Both the position numbers and the translations under genes were made by a program. From Antribacter gilvus (GTDB lineage Bacteria > Actinomycetota > Actinomycetes > Actinomycetales > Cellulomonadaceae), in assembly GCF_003946865.1 (NCBI RefSeq), contig NZ_QXTH01000003.1:248001-312000 (forward strand): DNA of 64,000 nucleotides, given 5' to 3'. The notes beneath the pieces are model-generated. The model saw only the letters and a program-made list of their open reading frames with translations. It had not been told where the DNA came from and did not search any database. Positions 41,062-48,763 of this stretch are shown piece by piece; the stretch's first letter is position 1; the number at the start of each line of letters is the position of its first letter.

Positions 41062-42597
41062 ATGACCCACACCCCGACGAACCCCGGCGCGCCGCTCGGC
41101 GAAGAGCCGCACGACGACCTGCGCGACGCCCAGGCGATCGCCAACGACGTGGTGGCCCGGGTGCTCGCTCGGGCGGGGACGGCTCGGACGGACGGCGAGA
41201 CCGTCCACATGGAGCACGACGGCGAGCAGCTGGACCTCGAGGAGCGCGTGGCCCTGCGCCGCGTGGCCGGCCTGTCGACCGAGCTCCAGGACGTCACCGA
41301 GGTCGAGTACCGCCAGCTGCGCCTCGAGCGCGTGGTGCTCGTCGGCGTCTACGCCGGCGGCGAGGCCTTCGCGCAGGACGCTGAGATCTCCCTCCGTGAG
41401 CTCGCGGCGCTCGCGGAGACCGCGGGCTCCCTGGTGCTCGACGGACTCCTGCAGCGCCGTCAGAAGCCCGATCCCAGCACCTACCTCGGCTCCGGCAAGG
41501 CGGCCGAGCTGGGTCAGCTGGTCCTCGCGGTCGGCGCCGACACCGTCGTGGTCGACGGCGAGCTCGCGCCCTCCCAGCGTCGCGCGCTGGAGGACGTGAT
41601 CAAGGTCAAGGTCGTGGACCGCACGGCGCTGATCCTGGACATCTTCGCGCAGCACGCCAAGTCACGTGAGGGCAAGGCGCAGGTCGAGCTCGCCCAGCTC
41701 GAGTACCTGCTGCCGCGCCTCCGCGGCTGGGGCGAGTCCATGTCCCGCCAGGCCGGTGGCCAGGTGGGTGGCGCGGGCGCAGGTATGGGTTCGCGCGGAC
41801 CTGGTGAGACCAAGATCGAGCTGGACCGCCGTCGTATCCGCAACCGCATGGCGAAGCTGCGCCGCGAGATCACCGCGATGAAGCCCGCGCGCGAGACCAA
41901 GCGGCTGTCCCGCAAGCGCAACGCGATCCCCGCCGTGACGATCGCCGGTTACACCAACGCCGGCAAGTCGTCGCTGCTCAACGCGCTGACGGACGCCGGG
42001 GTGCTCGTGGAGAACGCCCTGTTCGCCACGCTGGACCCCACCGTGCGACGCACCCAGACCGAGGACGGCCGGGTCTACACCCTGGCCGACACCGTCGGGT
42101 TCGTGCGGCACCTGCCGCACCAGCTCGTCGAGGCGTTCCGCTCCACGCTCGAGGAGGTCGGCGACGCCGACCTGCTCCTGCACGTGGTGGACGCCTCCCA
42201 CCCGGACCCGGAGAGCCAGATCGCTGCCGTCCGGGAGGTCCTGTCGGAGATCCCGGGCATCGCTGACGTGACCGAGGTCATCGTCCTGAACAAGGCGGAC
42301 GTGGCCGACCCTGCCGTCGTGGGGCGCATCCAGCGCCGCGAGAAGCGCACGGTCGTGGTCAGCGCACACACCGGGGAGGGCATCGCGGAGCTCCGCGGCG
42401 TCATCTCCGACGCGCTGCCCCGGCCGTCCGTCGACGTGGACGTCGTGGTGCCGTACTCGCGCGGCGACCTGGTGCACCGTGTGCACCAGTCGGGCGAGAT
42501 CGACCACGAGGAGCACGTCTCCGCGGGCACCGTTCTGCGGGGCCGGGTGGACGCCCAGCTCGCCGCCGAGCTGGAGCGCGTAGCGGTTCGCGCCTGA
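41062..42597 (+). CDS. hflX: GTPase HflX
   Basis: 511-residue ribosome-associated GTPase involved in ribosome splitting under stress. An N-terminal ND1 domain (STYLGSGKAAEL) is followed by the long helical linker with RGPGETKIELDRRRIRNRM (about residues 250-268). The G domain has GYTNAGKSSLLNAL (G1), DTVGFV (G3) and NKAD (G4). ATG 41062 has GGAAGG at good spacing. The miaA-dapF-hflX order is conserved in actinobacteria. Hairpin element B follows 9 bp after the stop. Confidence 0.96.
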   Translation: MTHTPTNPGAPLGEEPHDDLRDAQAIANDVVARVLARAGTARTDGETVHMEHDGEQLDLEERVALRRVAGLSTELQDVTEVEYRQLRLERVVLVGVYAGGEAFAQDAEISLRELAALAETAGSLVLDGLLQRRQKPDPSTYLGSGKAAELGQLVLAVGADTVVVDGELAPSQRRALEDVIKVKVVDRTALILDIFAQHAKSREGKAQVELAQLEYLLPRLRGWGESMSRQAGGQVGGAGAGMGSRGPGETKIELDRRRIRNRMAKLRREITAMKPARETKRLSRKRNAIPAVTIAGYTNAGKSSLLNALTDAGVLVENALFATLDPTVRRTQTEDGRVYTLADTVGFVRHLPHQLVEAFRSTLEEVGDADLLLHVVDASHPDPESQIAAVREVLSEIPGIADVTEVIVLNKADVADPAVVGRIQRREKRTVVVSAHTGEGIAELRGVISDALPRPSVDVDVVVPYSRGDLVHRVHQSGEIDHEEHVSAGTVLRGRVDAQLAAELERVAVRA

Positions 42598-42606
42598 CCC
42601 TCCACG

Positions 42607-42666
42607 CTGTGGGTACGCAGATGGTCGTCTCTCCGCTCGGAGGGGCGACCATCTGCGTACCCACAG
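42607..42666 (+). terminator. 60-bp hairpin element B, after hflX
   Basis: Arms 42607-42634 and 42639-42666, loop GCTC. 26 Watson-Crick pairs and two T/G positions that pair as U-G in RNA. Same size, loop length and CTGTGGGTACG ends as elements A and C; middle of arms differs. It begins 9 bp after the hflX stop. Confidence 0.75.
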
Positions 42667-42699
42667 CAAGGGTCGGGGCGGGGTGTCGGTGGGCGACCG

Positions 42700-42705
42700 T
42701 AGGAT
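42700..42705 (+). promoter_or_regulatory. -10 hexamer TAGGAT, dinG
   Basis: TAGGAT ends 6 nt before GTG 42712. Leaderless-type promoter; no LexA box is visible nearby. Confidence 0.6.
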
Positions 42706-42711
42706 CGACGA

Positions 42712-44868
42712 GTGACAAGCCTCGACGACCTCCAGGACTCTCCCGCCGCAGCGCCGGCCCCCGGCGCGGGCGACGTCCCGGACGTCGCGACGCTGCTCGG
42801 GCTGGCGGTCGGCGAGCTCGGCGGCAGCCTGCGTGACGGCCAGCGCGAGATGGCGGAGGCGGTGGGGGAGGCCGTCGACACGTCCACGCACCTGCTGGTC
42901 CAGGCGGGTACGGGCACCGGAAAGTCGCTCGGCTACCTCGTTCCCGCCGTGCGGCACGCCGTGGCCGCGGAGAGCCGCGTCATCGTGTCCACGGCCACGC
43001 TCGCCCTCCAGCGCCAGGTCATCACCCGAGACCTGCCGCTCGTCGCGCGGGCGGTCGCCCCACGCCTGCCGCGGGAGCCGCGCATCGCGCTCCTGAAGGG
43101 CTGGCACAACTACCTGTGCGTCCACAAGGTGGGCGGCGGCTATCCCGTGGACGAGCCCACGCTCTTCGACCTCCCGGGCGGCGAGGAGCACCCCCCGGTG
43201 CCCGAGACGGGAGGGGGCGGCGGCCCGGCGGGCTCGGGCGGTACCGGCGGCAAGCGCCGGGGCAAGCGGGACGACGGCGCCACGCTGGCCGACCACGTGC
43301 GTCGCCTCCACGAGTGGGCCGGCGAGTCCGACTCGGGCGACCGGGACGACCTCGTGCCGGGCGTCCCCGACCGTGCCTGGCGCCAGGTCTCGGTGACGGC
43401 GCTCGAGTGCCTGGGCCAGCGGTGCCCCATGCTCGCCGAGTGCTTCCCCGAGCGGGCGCGCGCCGCGGCCCGCGAGGCGGACGTGGTGGTGACGAACCAC
43501 GCGATGCTCGGGATCGCGGTCTCGGGCAGCCCGAACGTGCTGCCGGAGCACGACGTCGTGATCGTGGACGAGGCCCACGAGCTGGTGGACCGGGTCACGG
43601 CCGCCGCCACCGTGGAGCTCTCCGTGGCGTCCGTGGAGCACGCCGCCCGCCTCGCGCGGCGGCACGGGGGAGCGGAGACGACAGCCCTCGACGCGGCGGC
43701 GCAGGCCCTCGGCACGCTCCTCGTGACGGCGCCCACGGAACGGTTCCCCGACGGTCTGCCCCAGGCCCTGCACGCCGCGGTGGCCGGGCTCCGGGACGCG
43801 GCCCGCGAGGTGCTGACCCGGCTCAAGCCCGAGGCGGCAGGCCCGGGGAAGGGGGGCGGGGCGTCGTCGGGCAACCAGGGCGACCCGGGGCTGAAGATGG
43901 CGCAGGGCGCCATGCTGGCGCTGTTCGAGACGGCGGAACGGATGGCCGCCGAGGACACGAGCCACGACGTGCTGTGGTGCTCCCGGCCCGATGCCGCGTG
44001 GGGCGGGTTCGCGGACGGCGTCACCCGGCTGCACGCGGCGCCCTTGCACGTCGCGGGGCTGATCCGCACCCACCTGCTGGGCGAGTCCACGGGGGTGTTC
44101 ACGTCGGCCACGCTGGCGCTCGGCGGCACGTTCGAGCCGGTGGCCGGCTCCCTCGGCCTCGGCAAGGCCACCCTGGGCGACGGCGAGGCGCCGCCGGACG
44201 CGCCGAGGTGGAAGGGCCTGGACGTGGGGAGCCCGTTCGACTACCCGCGGCAGGGCATCCTCTACATCGCCCGGCACCTCCCCGCGCCGGGGCGCGAGCC
44301 CACCACCGAGGCGCAGCTCGACGAGATCGCCGAGCTGATCGGCGCCGCGGGCGGGCGCACGCTCGGCCTGTTCTCCTCCCGCCGGGCGGCGACGGCCGCC
44401 GCGGAGGCGATGCGCGAGCGGCTCGACGTGCCCGTGCTGTGCCAGGGCGACGACCAGCTGCCCACGCTCGTCCGCGAGTTCGCCGAGGACCCGGCCACGT
44501 GCCTGTTCGGGACGCTGTCCCTGTGGCAGGGGGTCGATGTCCCCGGGCCGTCGTGCCAGCTCGTGCTCATCGACCGCATCCCGTTCCCGAGGCCCGACGA
44601 CCCGGTGAAGGCCGCCCGCGCACGGGCCGTCGAGCAGGCGGGCGGCAACGGGTTCATGGCGGTCTCCGCGGCGCATGCCGCGCTCCTCCTCGCGCAGGGT
44701 GCGGGGCGGCTCGTCCGCACCACCAGCGACCGCGGCGTGGTCGCCGTGCTGGACCCGCGGCTGGCGACCGCCCGGTACGCCTCGTTCCTCACCCGGTCCA
44801 TGCCCGGGTTCTGGCCCACCAACGACCCTGCGCTGGTCCGCGCTGCACTCGCCCGGCTCGACACCTAG
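42712..44868 (+). CDS. dinG: DinG-family ATP-dependent DNA helicase
   Basis: 718-residue XPD/DinG-like superfamily 2 helicase. Walker A QAGTGTGKSLGYL (about residues 63-75), DEAH box VIVDEAHELVDRV (about 283) and the C-terminal motifs FTSATLALGG and FGTLSLWQGVDVPG are present. Cysteines around GWHNYLC and CLGQRCPMLAEC could bind an iron-sulfur cluster. A Gly-rich insert lies at about 165-190. GTG start set by the promoter hexamer. Despite the name, the E. coli-type SOS control is not evident here. Confidence 0.9.
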   Translation: MTSLDDLQDSPAAAPAPGAGDVPDVATLLGLAVGELGGSLRDGQREMAEAVGEAVDTSTHLLVQAGTGTGKSLGYLVPAVRHAVAAESRVIVSTATLALQRQVITRDLPLVARAVAPRLPREPRIALLKGWHNYLCVHKVGGGYPVDEPTLFDLPGGEEHPPVPETGGGGGPAGSGGTGGKRRGKRDDGATLADHVRRLHEWAGESDSGDRDDLVPGVPDRAWRQVSVTALECLGQRCPMLAECFPERARAAAREADVVVTNHAMLGIAVSGSPNVLPEHDVVIVDEAHELVDRVTAAATVELSVASVEHAARLARRHGGAETTALDAAAQALGTLLVTAPTERFPDGLPQALHAAVAGLRDAAREVLTRLKPEAAGPGKGGGASSGNQGDPGLKMAQGAMLALFETAERMAAEDTSHDVLWCSRPDAAWGGFADGVTRLHAAPLHVAGLIRTHLLGESTGVFTSATLALGGTFEPVAGSLGLGKATLGDGEAPPDAPRWKGLDVGSPFDYPRQGILYIARHLPAPGREPTTEAQLDEIAELIGAAGGRTLGLFSSRRAATAAAEAMRERLDVPVLCQGDDQLPTLVREFAEDPATCLFGTLSLWQGVDVPGPSCQLVLIDRIPFPRPDDPVKAARARAVEQAGGNGFMAVSAAHAALLLAQGAGRLVRTTSDRGVVAVLDPRLATARYASFLTRSMPGFWPTNDPALVRAALARLDT

Positions 44869-44915
44869 CCTGAACATGTCCGGGCTCGACGCCCGGCCCG
44901 TCGGAGGAGGAAACC

Positions 44916-45896
44916 TTGAACGCTGCCGTCCCAGGAACGACCGGATCCGGTCGCACCACCAAGCTGGCGGTCGTCGGGGCGGGTGCGGTGGGCTCCACGC
45001 TCGCGTACGCGGCGCTCGCCCGCGGGTCGGCGCGCACCATCGCGCTGCTGGACGTCAACAAGGCCAAGGTCGAGGCGGAGGTTCTCGACCTCCGGCAGGG
45101 CCTGATGTTCACCCCCCAGGCCGAGGTGATCGGGTCCGACGACGTGGCGGTGTGCGAGGGCGCCGACGTGGTGGTGGTGACCGCCGGGGCGAAGCAGAAG
45201 CCCGGCCAGACGCGGCTCGACCTGGCGGAGGCGACCATCGAGCTGACGGGCAAGATCCTGCCCGGGATCGTGGAGGTGGCCCCGGACGCCGTCTACCTGA
45301 TGGTCACCAACCCGGTCGACGTGGTGACGTACGCGGCTCTCAAGATCTCCGGGCTGCCCCGCGACCGGGTCTTCGGCTCGGGGACGGTGCTCGACTCGTC
45401 ACGGCTGCGAGTGGTCCTCGCCGAGCGCTGCGGCGTCGCCGTCGGGAACGTCCACGCCTACATCGCGGGCGAGCACGGCGACTCCGAGATCGCGCTCTGG
45501 AGCTCGGCGACCATCGCCGGCGTGCCGCTGCTGGAGTGGGCGCCCTTCTCGGGAGCGCCGCCCCTCGACGCTCAGGCGCGGGAGGACGTGCACAAGGACG
45601 TCGTCGACTCCGCCTACAAGATCATCGCGGGCAAGGGAGCCACCAACTACGCCGTCGGGCTCGCGGCCACCCGGATCATCGAGGCGGTGCTCAACGACGA
45701 GCACCGGGTGATGCCGGTGTCGTCGCTGCTGGACGACTACTACGGCATCAGCGACGTGTGCCTCTCGGTCCCGTCCCTCGTGGACCGGCGGGGCGTCACC
45801 GAGAACGTGCGGGTGCCGCTCTCGGACGAGGAGATCGCGGGGCTGCGGGCGTCGGCCGACAGCATGCGCGCGGTGCAGAAGCGGTTCGGGCTCTGA
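44916..45896 (+). CDS. ldh: L-lactate dehydrogenase
   Basis: 326-residue NAD-dependent enzyme interconverting pyruvate and L-lactate. Rossmann motif VVGAGAVGSTLAYAAL (about residues 18-33), VTNPVDVVTY, GSGTVLDSSRLR and the catalytic histidine in GEHGDSEIALW are intact. The start codon is TTG (44916), supported by an excellent GGAGGAGGAAA Shine-Dalgarno; no ATG or GTG fits as well. A bidirectional terminator separates it from lexA. Confidence 0.95.
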   Translation: MNAAVPGTTGSGRTTKLAVVGAGAVGSTLAYAALARGSARTIALLDVNKAKVEAEVLDLRQGLMFTPQAEVIGSDDVAVCEGADVVVVTAGAKQKPGQTRLDLAEATIELTGKILPGIVEVAPDAVYLMVTNPVDVVTYAALKISGLPRDRVFGSGTVLDSSRLRVVLAERCGVAVGNVHAYIAGEHGDSEIALWSSATIAGVPLLEWAPFSGAPPLDAQAREDVHKDVVDSAYKIIAGKGATNYAVGLAATRIIEAVLNDEHRVMPVSSLLDDYYGISDVCLSVPSLVDRRGVTENVRVPLSDEEIAGLRASADSMRAVQKRFGL

Positions 45897-45903
45897 CGCG
45901 AGA

Positions 45904-45942
45904 AGCGCCGAGACAGTGCGTCCGTCGCACTGGCTCGGCGCT
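45904..45942. terminator. Bidirectional terminator between ldh and lexA
   Basis: Arms 45904-45920 and 45926-45942, 16 of 17 pairs, loop TCCGT. It sits between two convergent stop codons and can serve both genes. Confidence 0.85.
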
Positions 45943-45952
45943 CCTCGTCAGG

Positions 45953-46759
45953 TCAGAGGCTGCGCAGGACCGCCACGACGCGGCCCAGCACCTGGGCGTC
46001 GTCGCCCGCGATGGGGTTGTACGCCGCGTTGCGGGGCAGGAGCCACACGTGGCCGTCGGCCTTCTTGAACGTCTTCACGGTGGCCTCGCCGTCGATCATG
46101 GCGGCCACCACCTCGCCGTTCTCAGCCACCGGCTGACGCCGGACCACGACCCAGTCGCCGTCGCAGATGGCGGCCTCGATCATCGAGTCGCCCGCCACCT
46201 TCAGGAGGAACAGCTCGCCGTCGCCCACAAGCTGCCGGGGGAGCGGGAACACGTCCTCGACCAGCTGCTCGGCCAGGATGGGTCCACCGGCCGCGATCCG
46301 GCCGACGAGCGGCACGTAGGACGGGGACGGCAGACGCTCGTCGTCGCCCGTCGAGGCGGCACCCCAGTGCGGCTCCGCCGGCGCCGTCGGGCCGGCCGCT
46401 GTGGCAGAGGCTGAGCTGCCCGGCTCGACGACCTCCATCGCGCGCGGCCGGTTCGGGTCGCGGCGGAGGACGCCCTTGCGCTCGAGCGCCATGAGCTGGT
46501 GCTTGACGCTCGACGGGCTGGCCAGGCCCACGGCCTCGCCGATCTCGCGCATGGTGGGCGGGTAGCCCCGGGTCTCGACCGAGTGCCGGATGGTCTCGAG
46601 CACGCGCCGCTGTCGCGGCGTCAGCCGGTCGGCCGCCGAGCCGAGCTCGCGCACCTCGGCGAGCCCCTCCGCGGCAGAGGCCTTCCTGTCGAGCGTGGCG
46701 ACACTGCTCAGGGCAGTGTCCACGGCCGTGCCGCCGTCGTTGCCGTCGCGTCCGGTCAT
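45953..46759 (-). CDS. lexA: LexA repressor
   Basis: 268-residue SOS repressor that cleaves itself when RecA is activated. The winged-helix region ([20 protein letters not shown], then [14 protein letters not shown]) spans about residues 47-90. The cleavage site is the Ala-Gly in [13 protein letters not shown], the catalytic Ser is in GDSMIEA and the Lys in [10 protein letters not shown] ~45-residue N-terminal extension is typical of actinobacteria. ATG 46759 chosen for its AGGAGGGG Shine-Dalgarno. It is divergent from the LysM gene, with LexA boxes between. Confidence 0.96.
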   Translation of the reverse strand: MTGRDGNDGGTAVDTALSSVATLDRKASAAEGLAEVRELGSAADRLTPRQRRVLETIRHSVETRGYPPTMREIGEAVGLASPSSVKHQLMALERKGVLRRDPNRPRAMEVVEPGSSASATAAGPTAPAEPHWGAASTGDDERLPSPSYVPLVGRIAAGGPILAEQLVEDVFPLPRQLVGDGELFLLKVAGDSMIEAAICDGDWVVVRRQPVAENGEVVAAMIDGEATVKTFKKADGHVWLLPRNAAYNPIAGDDAQVLGRVVAVLRSL

Positions 46760-46873
46760 GACTGAACCCCTCCTGCCCGCGCTGCGCCCGTGTGACGCCG
46801 CACCGAATGTGATGCCACAAGCCTGTGGTGCCACCTGCCGCAATCCGACATATGTCACCTCGTTGCGACTCCC

Positions 46874-46913
46874 ACTCTAGGTCACACTCCCCAATCCATC
46901 AAACGAATGTTCG
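46874..46913 (-). promoter_or_regulatory. lexA promoter with LexA box
   Basis: On the minus strand TTGATG (46902-46897) and TAGAGT (46879-46874) are spaced by 17 bp. The 14-mer at 46900-46913 (plus strand CAAACGAATGTTCG) matches CGAAC-N4-GTTCG at 13 of 14 positions and overlaps the -35, fitting autorepression. The implied leader to the ATG is about 110 nt. Confidence 0.75.
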
Positions 46914-46967
46914 AGCGTGTCTCGACACCGGGTGGTCGTCGTGCTACACAATGGTACGAGCGTTCGA

Positions 46968-46981
46968 CGAACAAGCGTTCT
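46968..46981 (+). promoter_or_regulatory. LexA box of the LysM gene
   Basis: CGAACAAGCGTTCT differs from the perfect recA box only at the last base. It lies 35 bp before the LysM gene start, on the other side of the shared intergenic region from the lexA box. Confidence 0.75.
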
Positions 46982-47015
46982 ACGCACGTCAGTTCGATCC
47001 ACGATGGAGGAAGTC

Positions 47016-47555
47016 ATGGGGGCGACGACCATGAGCCCGGCCCGGAGCACCGCGAGGGTACGTCCGCACCGGACCGAGCGGCACCTGTACCTCGTCACGC
47101 CGGCACCGGAGGTGCGGCGGCACGTGCCCGCCCCGCCCGCCGCTGTGGCGGCGAGGCCTGTGGCTGCGCCGGCCGGTCGGGCTCCGGCCAGGCCTGCGCC
47201 TGCGCCGCCCGCAGCTGCCCCGCCCGCGCCCGCGCCGCAGGGCCTCGCGGCGCGACTCGGGCTCGACGGCCTGCGACTGACGCGCCGTGGCCGGGCCGTC
47301 CTCGTGGTCCTCGTGGCCCTGGTCCTGGCTCCGGCTGCCACCTGGGGTGCCACGGCCGTGGCCAGCTCCTCGGGACCCGGCGTCGAGGTGCGGGTGCACG
47401 TTGTCCAGCCCGGGGAGTCGCTCTGGGACTTCGCCACGCCGCTCACCGCTCCGGGGGAGGACGTCCGCTCGGCCGTCGCGCGGATCAAGGACCTGAACGA
47501 CCTCGACGACGCCACGCTCCGCGTCGGCCAGGTGCTTCTCCTGCCCGTGGAATGA
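47016..47555 (+). CDS. LysM protein divergent from lexA, probable SOS division inhibitor
   Basis: 179-residue membrane-anchored cell-wall protein. A Pro/Ala-rich cytoplasmic N-terminus is followed by one transmembrane helix ([20 protein letters not shown], about residues 90-112) and a C-terminal LysM domain ([16 protein letters not shown] then [17 protein letters not shown]). The position matches Mycobacterium Rv2719c and Corynebacterium divS, SOS-induced genes that suppress division after DNA damage. ATG 47016 has GGAGG 6 nt upstream. A LexA box precedes it. Confidence 0.85.
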   Translation: MGATTMSPARSTARVRPHRTERHLYLVTPAPEVRRHVPAPPAAVAARPVAAPAGRAPARPAPAPPAAAPPAPAPQGLAARLGLDGLRLTRRGRAVLVVLVALVLAPAATWGATAVASSSGPGVEVRVHVVQPGESLWDFATPLTAPGEDVRSAVARIKDLNDLDDATLRVGQVLLLPVE

Positions 47556-47682
47556 GTCACACGATCCGCGGCGACCAGCCGATATGTTGCGCCGATGTTG
47601 CACCGGGGTGGTTTGCCCGCTTACGGTCAAGGCGCGACCGAGGTGTTCCCGGTCGATGACCCGACCACGCAGGAGTGAAGCG

Positions 47683-48186
47683 ATGCACTGTCCGTTCTGC
47701 CGCCATGCGGACTCCCGCGTGGTGGACTCGCGGACCGCGGACGACGGCGCGTCCATCCGCCGCCGGCGACAGTGCCCCAGCTGCAACCGCCGGTTCACCA
47801 CCATCGAGACCGCCAGCCTGTCGGTGGTCAAGCGTTCAGGGGCGACAGAGCCCTTCAGCCGCGACAAGATCGTGGCGGGCGTGCGCAAGGCTTGCCAAGG
47901 CCGGCCGGTGAGCGAGGACGACCTCGCCCTGCTCGCCCAGCGGGTCGAGGAGACGCTGCGCAGCAACGGCAGCGCCGAGATCGACGCGTACGAGATCGGG
48001 CTGGCGATCCTGGGACCGCTGCGTGAGCTCGACGTCGTCGCATACCTGCGGTTCGCGAGCGTGTATCAGGCGTTCGACTCCCTGGAGGACTTCGAGAGCG
48101 CGATCACGTCGCTCCGCGCCGAGCGGGAGGCACGCACCGGCGAGTCCGGCGCCGCGCAGGAGAACGTGCCGGCGGGGACGGCCTGA
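47683..48186 (+). CDS. nrdR: Transcriptional repressor NrdR
   Basis: 167-residue regulator of ribonucleotide reductase genes. Zinc ribbon [15 protein letters not shown] with [10 protein letters not shown] (residues 3-38) and the ATP-cone ([20 protein letters not shown], about 47-66) are intact. ATG 47683 has AGGAG upstream. lexA-LysM-nrdR is the conserved order, but the nrdJ gene that often follows nrdR is absent from this window. Confidence 0.96.
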   Translation: MHCPFCRHADSRVVDSRTADDGASIRRRRQCPSCNRRFTTIETASLSVVKRSGATEPFSRDKIVAGVRKACQGRPVSEDDLALLAQRVEETLRSNGSAEIDAYEIGLAILGPLRELDVVAYLRFASVYQAFDSLEDFESAITSLRAEREARTGESGAAQENVPAGTA

Positions 48187-48307
48187 GCATCGGATCGTAG
48201 CCGTGGAGGTCTCCTGATATTCGTTGGCGCGCACGCGCGCCGTGGGGCACGCTGGTCAGCGGACGGGCCCACGCCGAGGGACCCCCGGAGTTGAGGAGGT
48301 GTTCGGC

Positions 48308-48550
48308 ATGACGTCAGTCGACGGAGCTGCCGGCGAGGACAGGGCGGCCGGTACGGCTGCCGAGGATGCGGCCGCGGAAGGCCGCCCCACCACGCCGAGC
48401 GAGGACATGAAGGCCAAGTTCAAGGCGGCACTCGACCGCAAGAACTCGGCGAGCCACCGCACGTCGGACGGCGACGCGAACACGGGATCCGTGCACGCGT
48501 CGGAGACGGCCGGCCCGGTGCAGAAGATGTTCCGCCGCAAGTCCGGCTGA
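48308..48550 (+). CDS. DUF5302 family protein
   Basis: 80-residue actinobacterial protein of unknown function. Acidic Ala/Glu N-terminal half, then the conserved basic end (KFKAALDRKNSASHR, ending GPVQKMFRRKSG). ATG 48308 has GAGGAGGT. A 16-bp palindrome GGCGCGC-AC-GCGCGCC (48226-48241) lies in the 121-bp upstream gap. Terminator follows. Confidence 0.85.
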   Translation: MTSVDGAAGEDRAAGTAAEDAAAEGRPTTPSEDMKAKFKAALDRKNSASHRTSDGDANTGSVHASETAGPVQKMFRRKSG

Positions 48551-48563
48551 GTCTTCGGTACGG

Positions 48564-48600
48564 AGGCCGCCGACCTGGTGAACGACCGGGTCGGCGGCCT
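48564..48600 (+). terminator. Terminator after DUF5302 gene
   Basis: 12-bp perfect stem (48564-48575 with 48589-48600) followed by TTTGTC. Good intrinsic terminator form 13 bp after the stop. Confidence 0.85.
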
Positions 48601-48763
48601 TTGTCGTGCCGCCAGGAGGCTGTCGCGCACGGTCGGGGCCACCGCGGGTCGCCAGCGTCGGGCGCGGAGGAGAAACATCCACCTGGGGCGATCCTTGACC
48701 TTTCTGGGGCATTTAGGTGATTCTGGTGAGGTTTGCACCGCCGGTGGAGCAGGGGGAGCACGA

